DNA of 64,000 bases from Anadara kagoshimensis (lineage: Eukaryota > Mollusca > Bivalvia > Arcoida > Arcidae). The notes beneath the pieces are model-generated. The model made no database searches. It was given only the letters and a program-made list of their open reading frames with translations, and was not told the DNA's origin. The translations under genes and the position numbers were made by a program. The stretch spans positions 55,534,540 to 55,598,539 of the forward strand of contig CM037874.1 in the NCBI GenBank assembly GCA_021292105.1, in the 5' to 3' direction. Shown in pieces: positions 42,051 to 52,503 of the stretch; the stretch's first letter is position 1; every line of letters begins with the position of its first letter.

Positions 42051-42552
42051 AGTTCACTTGCAATCGGTTAGTAGGTTTTTCCGGTATTACTTTTCTTCCA
42101 CGACCTGAACTGACCGTCTTGAAGAGAATATAATAATCTTGTATTTGGCAAAAAACACATCCGTCATTGATTGGCTTAATGAGCGCCAGGCCTCTAAATG
42201 GGCCATTACTAGTTTCTAACGGAAAAATCTGTTTTCAAATGCTGGAGAGTTTGATATTTTGGTTTCCTCCAAATATCAGGAGCTAATTTGATCGTTTTAA
42301 GTAAAATAAACTTTACTGGGATGCAAAACACTGAATTCCAAACTAACAACCAAAGAAAAAACAGATTGTTACAGAAATCCACACATTACATTATGACGGC
42401 TTTCTGATGTTTTATTGTACTTGAGATAAAGCTTTAATCTTTTTGCAATGCAACTATATTCCGATCCCCAATATGACATCGTTATTACAAGTCAAGTTTT
42501 AAATACATCTTTGAGTATTCGAGTAAGTGGCGAGTGAGTTAGTGAGTAAGTG
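42051..42552. other. No gene seen
   Basis: AT-rich spacer. Confidence 0.5.
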
Positions 42553-42712
42553 AATGGTTTTTATGACCCAGTCTAAAACATTCGCTTATATCGAGACATC
42601 AACATTGCAGAAAGTGCAGAATTTTTTGATGCGCTTAAATTTTAATAAGCCATTTAAGTTTCTTTTTAGTGGTTCTTATCGTAAACCAGGACCTCGGTTT
42701 TAAGTTCAAAGT
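42553..42712 (-). mobile_element. SINE 3' remnant
   Basis: GGTTTTTATGACCCAGTCTA, TTCGCTTATATCGAGACATC, then TCGTAAACCAGGACCTCGGT. The 3' half of the SINE on the minus strand. Confidence 0.75.
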
Positions 42713-42829
42713 TTTATGTCTCAACACCAATGTATGGGTTGATTTTCATGTCCATGTTCGTTTGGAGACATTTGACAGTCTTTCATGATCTCAGCCTCAC
42801 ATTACTTATATATCGGCAGCTTTTCGATA

Positions 42830-42962
42830 ATTATTAGCTGTATCATTGCAGCTAGTCGGTCACTACATTTGTAGCTTTCTATACCTCGTCCATTCTAAAG
42901 GCGAGTTTCGACTCTTTTTCGTAAGCTCTGTGTTAAACTTACGACACGTTTGTGTAAAATAC
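42830..42962. mobile_element. MITE-P right half
   Basis: GCGAGTTTCGACTCTTTTTC, GTAAGCTCTGTGTTAAACTT, ACGACACGTTTGTG; the left inverted end is not recognisable. Confidence 0.65.
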
Positions 42963-43339
42963 TGATTTATATAAAAAACGACAGTAAGCGATGTGTCATT
43001 CTACTTTTTTTTTCTTTCTGTTATCCTTTTGTTTATCAGGTTTATGCAAATAATAATGTCTTTATTTATTAATGTCTCGGATTTAATCCGTGTCCCACTG
43101 ACACACTTGATAAATAAAAGCAATTAAGTGGTATTAATGACACTGGGTAGCTGACAGTAATGAGCTATTGAGATGGAAATACGCTGTATACTTCACGTAG
43201 AGGATCAGTTCATAGAAATACAATACACGTTGTGTGTACTATCTGCAAATCCCGGAAACGCTCGCTTAGAATAAACAATGAATCTAGACAGAGGTGATTT
43301 AATCCGTTTAGTTTTAATCGAAAATGATTTCAGAAAAAC

Positions 43340-43342
43340 ATC

Positions 43343-43381
<39 letters not shown>

Positions 43382-43394
43382 CATTATTAAATTC
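43340..43394 (+). repeat. (ATT)n microsatellite
   Basis: About 17 ATT units with one change. It gives an Asn-rich frame on the other strand. Confidence 0.97.
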
Positions 43395-43689
43395 TAGCTC
43401 GTGGCTTTTTGTGATTAGTAGTACATCGTATTCAAAATGTGAATTTGAAAATGATACATGATGAATGATTTGCTGCCGAACAGTGTAAAAATGAGCTAGA
43501 ATTGAATATTTATTTGACCCCCCCCCCCTTCCTGGGAAAATGTTTGTGAACAAAAATATTATTATTATAATAGGTTTATTATTTCGGGGGTTTAACGCCT
43601 ACAACTCTGCTTTACTTAGATTGCTTAGAATATTTTACTTAAACTGTTAACTTCAATATTATGGGAGTGCCTAACCTGTTAGTCAAAAC

Positions 43690-43750
43690 AAAAGCTTCGA
43701 TTTTCTTTTCGTACGCTCATGTTAAACTTTCGACAGGTCTGTACTGTAGT
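43690..43750. mobile_element. MITE-P right-end fragment
   Basis: AAAGCTTCGATTTTCTTTTC, GTACGCTCATGTTAAACTTT, CGACAGGTCTGTACTGTAG. Confidence 0.75.
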
Positions 43751-44221
43751 TTCCCACATATTCGTCAAAAGAAGTTTGCTTCGATAAAGCATTGAAATTT
43801 ATGTTTTTGGCCTCGAAATTTTAATGATGTTTTTGCAACTTAAAGAACGGAAATTATTTCATTCCAATAAGAAACAAAAACCCCATTTTTAAAGAAAATA
43901 ATTAATTGATCACAGATTTAATTACAAATTTTAATTAGTTTTCATGTTAGCTTATGATTTAATGTCGTAAATACCAGTTATAAATAAGTAATGCCCTTCG
44001 ATGTTTCGCTGTTGAATTATTTGTAGTCCATATTTAGATGTTGTTGAATCAAATTTCCATGAGTCAAAGAGAAACTAGAAACAGTATATGAGAAAATGGT
44101 GCAACCTCTCTATGCAGAAACATGGCTGTCTTATGTTTTTAAGAAATAAATCATAACATGTATTGTGTATCACTAAATGAGTAAGTGTGTCAGGGTTGTG
44201 TTCTAGTTTGTCTAGTGTAAT
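43751..44221. other. No gene seen
   Basis: AT-rich spacer. Confidence 0.5.
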
Positions 44222-44412
44222 GTACAGTATATTTAACACTGTTCTGGGGAATTAGTGCCGAATGGGCTGCTCATGTCGGTCCATCTAGACAATATTGCGG
44301 CTGCTATTCTGCTATCTCCTGGCAGCCTTTCCATATAAGAGTCACTCTACAGCCGAGTTATGACTCTTTTTCGTAAATTTCAGTGTTAAACTTTGGACAG
44401 ATCTGTACTGTA
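44222..44412. mobile_element. MITE-P copy (first of a cluster)
   Basis: GTACAGTATATTTAACACTG on the left, TCAGTGTTAAACTTTGGACA and GATCTGTACTGTA on the right; interior has GAATTAGTGCCGAATGGGCT. Confidence 0.85.
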
Positions 44413-44428
44413 TGGATAACATAATATA

Positions 44429-44852
44429 CAGTACAGTTTTGTCGAAATATTAACACTGAGCTAACATTGAGCTAACGAGCAAGATTCGAAGCTCGACTGC
44501 TGAGATATACATGTACATGTAATGATAAGTTAGTGATTGCAAAACTGTCAAGAGATAGAGTACAGACCTGTTGAAAGTTTAACACTGAGCTTAACTTAAA
44601 GGAGTCAAAAGCTCGACTTTTGAGTGGCTCAGATATTAATAGCTAGTGACAGAAAAAAACTGTCAAGGGATAGCAACGTTGTCAAATATAGTCGAGATGA
44701 GCTGCCAATTCGACACTAATTCGTTAGCATAGTGTTATACTGTTGGTAGGTCATGGCCTTCGAAAATCTGTGGAAATACACGTCACGAGGGGTCGAGATA
44801 CAGATTCGGTACTAATTCGTTACTTAAGCGTTAAACCTACAGCAGGTCTGTA
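44429..44852. mobile_element. MITE-P tandem or nested pair
   Basis: One left end CAGTACAGTTTTGTCGAAAT at 44429, a second left end GAGTACAGACCTGTTGAAAG at 44558, a right-like GTGTTATACTGTTGGTAGG near 44732 and a final right end AGCGTTAAACCTACAGCAGG near 44827. Two elements are nested or abutting. The interior repeats GGAGTCAAAAGCTCGACTTT, GAGATGAGCTGCCAATTCG. Confidence 0.75.
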
Positions 44853-45381
44853 CTAATACTGCATATTTTCTCAATAAACAAAAATAACCTTGTCAATAAA
44901 AAACCACATTAATCAATTCCAATCATTTCTCTTCAATGAGCATATAAAAAACATGCAATTTTACCCCTCATAAATCAGACCTCGGACAAAGGTTCAAGTA
45001 CAACGACGGTGTAAAACTGCTTTGTCAGAATAATACTAAGTACTTGATAGTTTTAAAACAAACAAGTTGAATAAGCTTCATGTTCTTAGTTGCATTGACT
45101 TTTGCTAGGTACATATTTTCCATCTATTAAAACATTTTTGCCATTGTAATTAAATTTTAAGTCCTTTTTCTTTTGGCGATAGATGTATTATCAAATTACT
45201 CAAAACATACTAAATTATATATTTGACGCAAAATCTCGCTAATTGGATCATATTATTTAGGAATTTCACCATAAGCTTAACTTTCAATAAATTTGTTCTT
45301 GTCTGAGAATATTATGTAATAATTAATGTTTAGATTTTTATTTTTAAGGCGAATTCAACAAATTATCTATGATTTAGCCCA
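44853..45381. other. No gene seen
   Basis: AT-rich spacer. Confidence 0.5.
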
Positions 45382-45665
45382 TAGAGAACGTGATGAGTTC
45401 AACTTTTCTGTTGTCAACTTTCTTTTTTTATGCAGCAATATACCTGCTTCACCTGCTTATGGTGTATTTGTTTCCAATTAATACGATATGGTAGAGTTTG
45501 TTCCCACTACGGGGACTTTGTTTAACGAAGCAGCCTGCTTGCAAATAAATTGTTGACCCAGATATATTGCAAGCCTAGGCTTATTAAAACCCTCAAAAAG
45601 ATTTATGGACGTCATCACAGTATTGTTGATAAGTTTGATGTCTCTGTGTCCGGGATTCCCCTACA
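45382..45665 (+). pseudogene. Reverse-transcriptase C-terminal fragment, longest coding match
   Basis: RDEFNFSVVNFLFLCSNIPA runs into SPAYGVFVS, a one-base deletion after about 45476, then LIRYGRVCSHYGDFV, NEAACLQINC in a shifted frame, and KPRLI/RLWT-type decayed sequence down to CTGTGTCCGGGATTCCCCTA. The RDDFNF, SNIPASPAYGVF and RACS order matches the retroelement RT family common in bivalve gene predictions. At least two frameshifts; pseudogene. Confidence 0.88.
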
Positions 45666-45795
45666 TAGCCGTCTCATAGTTATATGTTCCTTACACAAAA
45701 TTACCCGCCACGTGTGTAATCAAAATTGAGTGAAAGGAAAATGAACGAAAGGCACATGGAATTATTGGACGTCAAATATATTCAGGGCAATCCTA
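45663..45795. mobile_element. RT-tail 3'UTR start joined to an inverted RT-tail piece
   Basis: GTCTCATAGTTATATGTTCC (plus orientation) runs to about 45702, then ACCCGCCACGTGTGTAATCA, AAATTGAGTGAAAGGAAAAT, GGACGTCAAATATATTCAGG (minus orientation). The join makes a small foldback; AGGCACATGGAATTATTGGA shows a short duplication of the GAAAGGAA(C)ATGGAA block. Confidence 0.8.
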
Positions 45796-46087
45796 TGTAC
45801 ACGTGAGGGATTTTGACATTATTGTATAGCGTGGCAAAAGTATATTTTGTATAATTGTCACAGTAATGAGACTATTATTTATTAAGGTATTTCAAAATGG
45901 TAATAAAACCACTGTATTTGTATACGGTGGTTGACTTGTACAAATTGCCTTTAAGCATGGCATGTTTTCCAAACGGAAACGAAGAAATGTTGAAACAACT
46001 AAGAAGTAGAGATTTAAGTCCAATAACGAATCACAAACACACGCACCAAATGCACGTTTCAAGGACTATCAAACAAATCAGTATCTT
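45796..46087. other. No gene seen
   Basis: Short plus-strand frame 45897-46172 ends in the GGAC-type repeat; not supported as a gene. Confidence 0.45.
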
Positions 46088-46352
46088 TATACCCCCGCTT
46101 AAAACGTGGGGGGGGGGGGTATATAGTGATAGGGGTGTCCGTCCGTGTGTCCGTCCTTCCGTTACACCTTAGGGTACCTATCTCTTATCGGCAACTCCTC
46201 CTAAACCCTTCAATGGATTTTCATGAAACTTTCACACAATCTTTGTGATATAATTTACATGTGCACCTACTGTTTAAAAATTTGATCCGATGGATTTTTT
46301 AGAAGCGGGGGTTATTTTTTGTGAGCTTATGGCTCACAGTCTTTCTAGTTTA
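46088..46352 (+). repeat. Dispersed ~270-bp repeat with (GGAC)n-type segment, copy 2
   Basis: Opposite orientation to the copies at 2097-2372 and 49354-49618: ATACCCCCGCTTAAAACG, GTCCGTCCGTGTGTCCGTCC, TTACACCTTAGGGTACCTAT, ATGGATTTTCATGAAACTTT, GATCCGATGGATTTTTTAGA, GTGAGCTTATGGCTCACAGT. Confidence 0.9.
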
Positions 46353-46515
46353 AAATGTCTTTTTGTCTCGTATTTTTGTTTGCAATACAAGTAATTCGTT
46401 AAAAATTACACAATCCGGCCCCCGTACTTGCATTAAAATAAAAAATTCGGTTCAAGATAAGAATATAAATACAGACAGGCAGACAGACGAGTCTAGAGTC
46501 TAAGATGATTTTTTT

Positions 46516-46519
<4 letters not shown>

Positions 46520-46570
<51 letters not shown>
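46520..46570 (+). repeat. (TG)n microsatellite
   Basis: About 25 uninterrupted TG units. Confidence 0.98.
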
Positions 46571-46571
<1 letters not shown>

Positions 46572-46702
46572 TTTTAAAGAGGAAGCGAGACATAAAGAAT
46601 TCATGCAATTACACAAAAAACATCTATAACATTATTGAGTTTATTCTTCCAAGACATATTAGGAAGAAAACTAATTAATTATGTATACTTTTGACACTAA
46701 GT

Positions 46703-46939
46703 CGGTCTTTTTTATATTAAACCCAGAATAGATCCAACAAAATCTTTAGTTTATTAAATAAGTCTATTTTTGGATAAAAAAAAGATTGGTCTTTTTTTGT
46801 ATCTAACCTAGCGTATATCCAAAAAACCTTTAGTTTATTGAATAAGTCTATTTTTGGTATAAAAACAGTCATTTTTTATATTTAACCCATATAAGATCTA
46901 AAAAATCCTTGGTTTATTCACAAAGTCTATTTTTGGTAA
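46703..46939 (+). repeat. ~77-bp tandem repeat, three units
   Basis: Three units of GGTCTTTTTTATATTAAACC, CAGAATAGATCCAACAAAAT, CTTTAGTTTATTAAATAAGT, CTATTTTTGG, diverging by roughly 15-20 per cent by eye. Confidence 0.88.
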
Positions 46940-47054
46940 TTTTTGAAAAGGATTATGTTCTGTAGTGAGATTCACTATTTAGGTTTCCTCGATGATTGTT
47001 TAGGCAACGACTCTTCACAATTCCATTAAGCTCTTTTAAGATGTATTGATATGG

Positions 47055-47165
47055 ATGCCATATACCATTTTTTGAATTTAATCATAAAATACATTCAAAA
47101 AATATTTGTCATACACCATTTTTTAATGTATTTTATGATTAAATTCAAAAAATGGTATATGACAT
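47055..47165. repeat. Near-perfect 111-bp palindrome
   Basis: Arms of 41 nt with one mismatch (CATATACCATTTTTTGAATT, TAATCATAAAATACATT against AATGTATTTTATGATTA, AATTCAAAAAATGGTATATG), separated by a ~29-nt loop that itself repeats TCATACACCATTTTTT. Probably a foldback MITE or the product of inverted duplication; a transcript would form a pre-miRNA-sized hairpin. Confidence 0.9.
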
Positions 47166-47911
47166 GGATACAGTTTTTCGACAGAAATCTTTAGAAAATG
47201 ATTATATTTAATTTCATTAGATTGTGGAACAAGCATGCAGTTTTGATGGGCATTGCATTTTTTTATGTCTTTTCAATGCCGCAAAAATTATTTTTTTCAC
47301 GACCAAGATCCAGTTGCACAAGGTACAGTTAATAACTTTAGATTAAACCGTTATTAGCACAACACGAAGATATTAAATTATTAAATTAATGGTTAACTTT
47401 AATAACATAATAACGATGACATAAAAAATTAGCGAGTTTTTGATTGACAACAAATATTTTATGTTTATTAAAATAACTTTCCAACAAACAATAGGTATAC
47501 AAAGGGCACAAACTGTGCACCATTACTTGTTGTTTTGTTTCTTTATCCATGTGGAGAGAGCCTTTTTTTAATTTGGAAGGAAGATTGTTGCCTATTCATT
47601 CAACTCTACAAACATATATACAGATATGTTGATAAAGTTCAATATCTAAATAAAACCTACATTTGGAGATAATGTGAAAGCCATATTTTAAAATTAGCTT
47701 GAAATTAAGCATACTCTGCTACAATGACATTTGGCCGAGATCGACTTATGCCCACCTTGCATGATTTTAAAATACAATGTATGCTATTCATAGCATTGTC
47801 CTTTAAAATTACATGTACCACGTTTGTCCATCCCAGCTCCCCGAATTGACACAATTCTGTGTTATAATCTACCATTTCATATATCTGTATTGAATAGCTA
47901 TTTATATATAC
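47166..47911. other. No gene seen
   Basis: AT-rich spacer. The 182-codon minus-strand frame at 47705-48253 crosses a MITE-P copy and lacks splice or family support. Confidence 0.45.
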
Positions 47912-48112
47912 AATGCAGACCTGTCGAACGTTTAACACTGAGCCAACGAAATTGAGTCGAAGCTCGAATGTCAAGTAGACTAAAATTGAATAGCTAGTTA
48001 CTGCCGAGAGATGTTTCAGCTGCCGAAAACCTATCGAAATATTGCTAACTGGTAGCTGTGATGAGCTAAGTCGGTAGCTCACTGCTTTACTTTGGACAGG
48101 TCTGTACTGTAT
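47912..48112. mobile_element. MITE-P copy
   Basis: AATGCAGACCTGTCGAACGT, TTAACACTGAGCCAACG on the left; TGCTTTACTTTGGACAGG, TCTGTACTGTATATA on the right. Confidence 0.9.
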
Positions 48113-48325
48113 ATAATTAGACCATAAAAAGAATAGATCAAACTGTTTTAGGAACAACGAGCTTAATGAATAGATCATAGATAGATAATAAAAAACAGGA
48201 TTTGGAAACACAACAATCAAGATTAAAACCCCCAATATATACAGTTCTAGCAAACCATTAGTTTATTAGGTCACGGATGAGACACAGCACATACTTGTCA
48301 AAAGGTTGAACCCTGGAAGTTGAAG

Positions 48326-48508
48326 CTTGGCTGTCCAATGGCCGATATATGTGGAAAGACAGTGACCGAGAAACTTCAGAGAGATAGATAGCAGGTGCTG
48401 AAAATCTGCCGAGATAACGATAGGTAACGAGTGGTTGGAATAAGCTGCCATTTAGCCACTGTTTCGTTAGATAGCGTAGTGTTAAACTTTCGACAGACCT
48501 GTACTGTT
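48326..48508. mobile_element. MITE-P copy, left end lost
   Basis: Interior TTGGCTGTCCAATGGCCGAT, GAAAATCTGCCGAGATAACG; right end GTGTTAAACTTTCGACAGAC, CTGTACTG. Confidence 0.8.
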
Positions 48509-48520
48509 GGGATGGCGATA

Positions 48521-48745
48521 CAGTACAGACATGTCGAAAGTTTAACACTGGGAGTTAAAGCTCGTCTGTCGATTTGCCGAGATATGGATAGTCAATTACC
48601 GAAAAACTGCCCAGAGATACACAGCAGATCCCGAAAATCTGCCAAGACATAGCTAAAGAGGGGCTGAGCTCGCTGCAAATTCGGCACTTATATTATTCGT
48701 TAGATAGCTTGCTTTATGTTTAAAATTCAGACAGGCCTGTACTGT
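48521..48745. mobile_element. MITE-P copy
   Basis: CAGTACAGACATGTCGAAAG on the left; TCAGACAGGCCTGTACTGTA on the right; interior GATTTGCCGAGATATGGATA and GCCAAGACATAGCTAAAGAG. Only 12 bp separates it from each neighbouring copy. Confidence 0.92.
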
Positions 48746-48758
48746 AGGGATGGTGATA

Positions 48759-48979
48759 CAGTACAGACCCGTCGAAATTTTAACAATAAGCTAACGAAAA
48801 GGAGTCAAAAGCTCCGCTACTGATCATGGGTTACCTTGATATAAATAGCTAGTGGACGAAAAATAGATATTAGTTTCAAAACGATGTCAAGATATAGCTA
48901 ACGAGGGCTCGAGTTAACCGGTCGATTCGGCACTAATTCGGAAGCTTAGTGTTAAACTTTTGACAGGTCTGTCCTGTAA
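48759..48979. mobile_element. MITE-P copy
   Basis: CAGTACAGACCCGTCGAAAT on the left; GTGTTAAACTTTTGACAGGT, CTGTCCTG on the right. The spacer to the previous copy (GGGATGGTGATA) matches the spacer before that one (GGGATGGCGATA), so the 48.5-49.0 kb pair arose by tandem duplication. Confidence 0.92.
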
Positions 48980-49180
48980 TTTATTCTATTTTGATAATGG
49001 GAAAATATTGATTTTTAGAATGAAAACTATGACATTTTAAACATTAACCTAAATTGTTAACGATAATGTTGTAATGGTTTCCTAATAAACAGTAAATATA
49101 TGTGTGACATAAAGCTAAAAATAACTCATTCATTGAAGTATTATATCATTAATAAAAACGGATGTTCTGTAAAATACCTG

Positions 49181-49261
49181 ATGGACCACGGAACAAATCT
49201 GATGTACCACAGGACATGTCTGATGGACCAGCGAACTTGTTTGATGGACCACAGAGGACCA
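49181..49261 (+). repeat. 21-bp minisatellite, four units
   Basis: CTGATGGACCACGGAACAAA-type units, four in register. Period divisible by three, encoding a 7-residue DGPxxxS pattern in an open frame; no evidence of a gene. Confidence 0.85.
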
Positions 49262-49353
49262 TGACCATTGTATATGTTTCTCTGAAGAACCATATAACTA
49301 AGACCTTGTTGTGCAGATTAAAAAAACAACAACCAAAGCAATAACATTAAAAC

Positions 49354-49618
49354 AAACTAGAAAATACCCCCCGCTCCCCCCCCCCCCCCCCCCCATAAAA
49401 AATCCATCGGATCAAATTTTTTAAATAGGAGGTGCACATCTACATTATATCACAAAGATTGTGTGAAAGTTTCATTAAAATCCATTGAAGGGTTTAGGAG
49501 GAGTTGCGGATAAGAGATAGGTACCCTAAGGTGTAACGGAAGGACGGGGACGGACGGACACCCCTATCAATTTATACCCCCCCCCAACACACACACACTT
49601 TTTAAGCGGGGGTATAAT
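49354..49618 (-). repeat. Dispersed ~270-bp repeat with C tract, copy 3
   Basis: CTAGAAAATACCCCCCGC, a ~20-base C tract, TCCATCGGATCAAATTTTTT, GGGTTTAGGAGGAGTTGCGG, TTTTTAAGCGGGGGTATAAT. Close to the copy at 2097-2372. Confidence 0.9.
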
Positions 49619-49847
49619 AAGTACCCTGCTAAAACCAATACGTTTACAGTACTATGGAACAACATAATGATAAATATATAATTTTAACGATAGCTACACT
49701 TAAAAAACCCAAAATACAACTGCATGCAGCTAAATTCAATGTGTAATGTTCAATTCGAACATCTGAATTTGCTAATGTCGCGTAGCTAATGATGTCTCGA
49801 TACTAGAATCAATGTAATTCTGGGATATAGAACTTAGATCTTTATTT

Positions 49848-49945
49848 GCGTACCTATCGGTGGCGTGATAATATGCTGTTGTGTAAATAGGCCTCAGAAT
49901 CTAGATACTCGCGTACCTATCGGTGTCGTGATACTATGATGTTCA
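49848..49945 (+). repeat. ~64-bp tandem duplication
   Basis: GCGTACCTATCGGTGGCGTG, ATAATATGCTGTT at 49848 and GCGTACCTATCGGTGTCGTG, ATACTATGATGTT at 49912. Confidence 0.85.
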
Positions 49946-50189
49946 AGGTTCATGTAAGTTCGGTGCGTACATAACACACATTGATTTAATTTTTTTCTGT
50001 TGTTGTATTAATATAAACGCATAATTTTAATTATACAAATACAATAATAATTTCAAAAGTACGGAGTAAACCAAATCAGCCTTGGTGGGCTACAGAATTA
50101 CTTTGGTGCGTCTTATACATGTATAATCGGAATGTGTAACAGCTTATCAGCACTAACCGGGTGGTATCATCTATTAGGGCCAACCCATT

Positions 50190-50300
50190 GAACCTGTAAC
50201 ACATAACTACATATGTGACACTATTTTATTACATTTGTAACAGTTACTACACTTGTGGTAGTTACTTACTACATAAAGGGGTCTCACAGGTCCTTATATT
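50190..50300 (+). repeat. TACATTTGTGGTAAC-type repeat, third copy
   Basis: ATAACTACATATGTGACACT, ATTTTATTACATTTGTAACA, AAAGGGGTCTCACAGGTCC. Same terminal block as 2770-2975. Confidence 0.8.
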
Positions 50301-50368
50301 CAAGTTCAAATAACATGTATAAAGAGCGATTGGAATTTAGTTTTACTAGCCTTTAAAAGCAGATGACC

Positions 50369-50482
50369 CTGCAACAACTCCTAATGTAGTCCAACGTCTA
50401 TGAACTTCGGACCTCATTAGGCGTTGCAATTTCGAGCCTAATGAGTCTGGACTTCACAAGGCGTTGAACTTCATAAGGAGTT
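50369..50482. repeat. Imperfect inverted repeat
   Basis: ACTCCTAATGTAGTCCAACG is answered by CGTTGAACTTCATAAGGAGT, with a second inner pair (ACCTCATTAGGC / GCCTAATGAGT). Could be a decayed foldback element. Confidence 0.65.
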
Positions 50483-51184
50483 ACTACTTGTCCCTTATAT
50501 AGAGGTGACCTTTAAGACAGGTTTGACTGTACATAGTGAGTATTCTGACTCTTTTTTTATTCTATATTCATTTTCTCTGTTTCACTGTAAATGCTAAGTA
50601 CTAGTATATGTTGCATTTGTCTTGCATTTCATGTAGGCTCTTTGGTGTTTGCACGACACTTGAGATATTGAAAAAAAATATTTATTTATTTAATTTAAAA
50701 ACTTAGAACTTAGACAGTGGAAGAGAGAGAAACCACAATTATATATCTGCAGTGCAGAATATTTATTTACCTATTTATTATTTACTTACTTACTTTTGTA
50801 AATACAGTACGCATTATAAATATACACAAAAACGTTTTAATACTATTTATTTAAGAGTACTGACGCACGGATTTACTTTTTCATTTTTTTGCACGAATCT
50901 GCAATACTTAATGAAAAAAATAAATCCATCTGTATGATATTACTATGATTACATCAAGTATTTTAGTTATTTAATCATTTATCATAAGGAGCATTTTAAG
51001 TAGAATTCTTTAACTAAGGCAATACACCAATATTCCTAGTACTCAAGCAACCTCATAAATACACAAATGCACTTACAGTATGTCTCTAAGTACATTGGCA
51101 TCAATTGGGATTTCTTCCGACCGATCGTCAGTTTACTTGAAGCATAGAGGGGGAGACGTGCATTACAAACATATTACCAAATCT
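50483..51184. other. No gene seen
   Basis: AT-rich spacer. Confidence 0.5.
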
Positions 51185-51300
51185 GTTAATCTGTTAATTC
51201 TGCAGCACTAGACGGTCGGTACGAAATAAAATTCCTCATCAGAAGTGCTTAGACTAAAATAATAGAGATACAAATATTTTTAAGATGAAATGAGTAAAAT
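51185..51300 (-). mobile_element. Hammerhead module fragment with decayed ribozyme
   Basis: Minus strand: AAGCACTTCTGATGAGGAAT at 51231-51250, then a mutated stem II (TTTATTTCG), lost GAAA, and GACCGTCTAGTGCTGCAG. Stem I and the GTC triplet remain; the core is broken. Hammerhead span is about 51204-51250. Confidence 0.7.
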
Positions 51301-51494
51301 GGAATGATCAAACTTGATTTTACCAAATCTATCGAAGGCAATTCTGATACACAAATCATCTAATTTGTTGGGTCTACGTAATGAGTAATGGTAGTATTTT
51401 ATTTAATAAATACAATTTTGTCTGTTTTGTTTTCGTGTACTGAGCAATAAGCCCTGCAACAAAAACACAAATCTTAAACAAACGAATAAACACA

Positions 51495-51807
51495 GAATAA
51501 AAACAGACATACTAATGAATGTCTAAATCACAATCCCAAAGTAAAATGTAAATAAAAACTAGCCGGGTACCCTGGGAAGGTAAGCATATCCTGTTTAGCT
51601 AGAAACACCCGTCACGTGTATAATCAAAATTGATAGTGAAAGGAACATGGAACTATGGGGCTCCAAATTTTTCCAGGTTTAGTTTGGATACAGAGACATC
51701 AAACTTATCATCATTATTGTGCTGACGGCAATAAAGCTTTTGGGGGCCTTAATAAGTCGCCTGTGTTGACCAGACCAACGTTTCATCTATAAGTAGCTTC
51801 TTCGTTC
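51495..51807 (-). mobile_element. RT-tail copy
   Basis: CATACTAATGAATGTCTAAA, AAGGTAAGCATATCCTGTTT, CCCGTCACGTGTATAATCAA, GAAAGGAACATGGAACTATG, ACAGAGACATCAAACTTATC, then decayed RT codons to TAAAGTTCAG. Confidence 0.85.
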
Positions 51808-51900
51808 TATAAAGTTCAGTTTGCCAGTTTCAAAGTTTTTTTTTTTTTTATATTTGCTTGGATTTCAATTTGGACATGGATAAGTATATTTGCATTTGGT
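51808..51900 (+). mobile_element. RT-tail 3'-terminal fragment, opposite orientation
   Basis: TTTGCCAGTTTCAAAGTTTT, GGATTTCAATTTGGACATGG, TAAGTATATTTGCATTTGG. Forms an inverted pair with 51495-51807. Confidence 0.8.
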
Positions 51901-52085
51901 TTTAAAAGCGGACAAAACTGTTGATGATAAGTACAAACAATTAATCGTATTGTTCCAAACATATACTGATCAAATGATCTCCGTCTATATTACAACTGTA
52001 TATAGCCTAGAGGAGGCTATTTTCAGCATCATTTCTCTAACAAGACATAATCTTTTGATCAGAGTGTATTTTATGGCAGATTGAT

Positions 52086-52304
52086 GTACAGTACACGCCT
52101 GTCTAAAGTTTAACACTACGCTATCAAACGAATAAATGTTAAATCGACAGTTCATCTCAGACCCTCGTTAGCTATATCTCGGCAGATTTTCAGGACCTAC
52201 TATGATTTCTGGGCAATTTTTCGGTCATTGGCTATCCATATCTCGACAATTGGACAGACGAGTTTCGACTCTCAGCGTTAAACTTTTGATAAGTCTGCAC
52301 TGCA
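52086..52304. mobile_element. MITE-P copy
   Basis: GTACAGTACACGCCTGTCTA, AAGTTTAACACTACGC on the left; CTCAGCGTTAAACTTTTGAT, AAGTCTGCACTGCAG on the right. Confidence 0.9.
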
Positions 52305-52503
52305 GTATTTATCACTTAGTGTTAGTTCAGACAATTAGAATTCTCTCCAGGGGGGTTCTTATTTATCAGATGTTGTTGTGTAGATAATATTTTGGATCCA
52401 TATCAGCTCTAAATGCAGTGTGTATAGACAATTGTTATAAATATTTAATTCTATTAGACAGTAAATACAAATAAACAACATAAACAACATACTGTACCTA
52501 TCA

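Noticed and set aside
43314-43553. Asn-rich frame
   Set aside because: It is the (ATT)n microsatellite read on the opposite strand.
47705-48253. 182-codon minus-strand frame, the longest in the window
   Set aside because: Its middle is the inside of a MITE-P copy; composition is AT-driven and no family is recognised.
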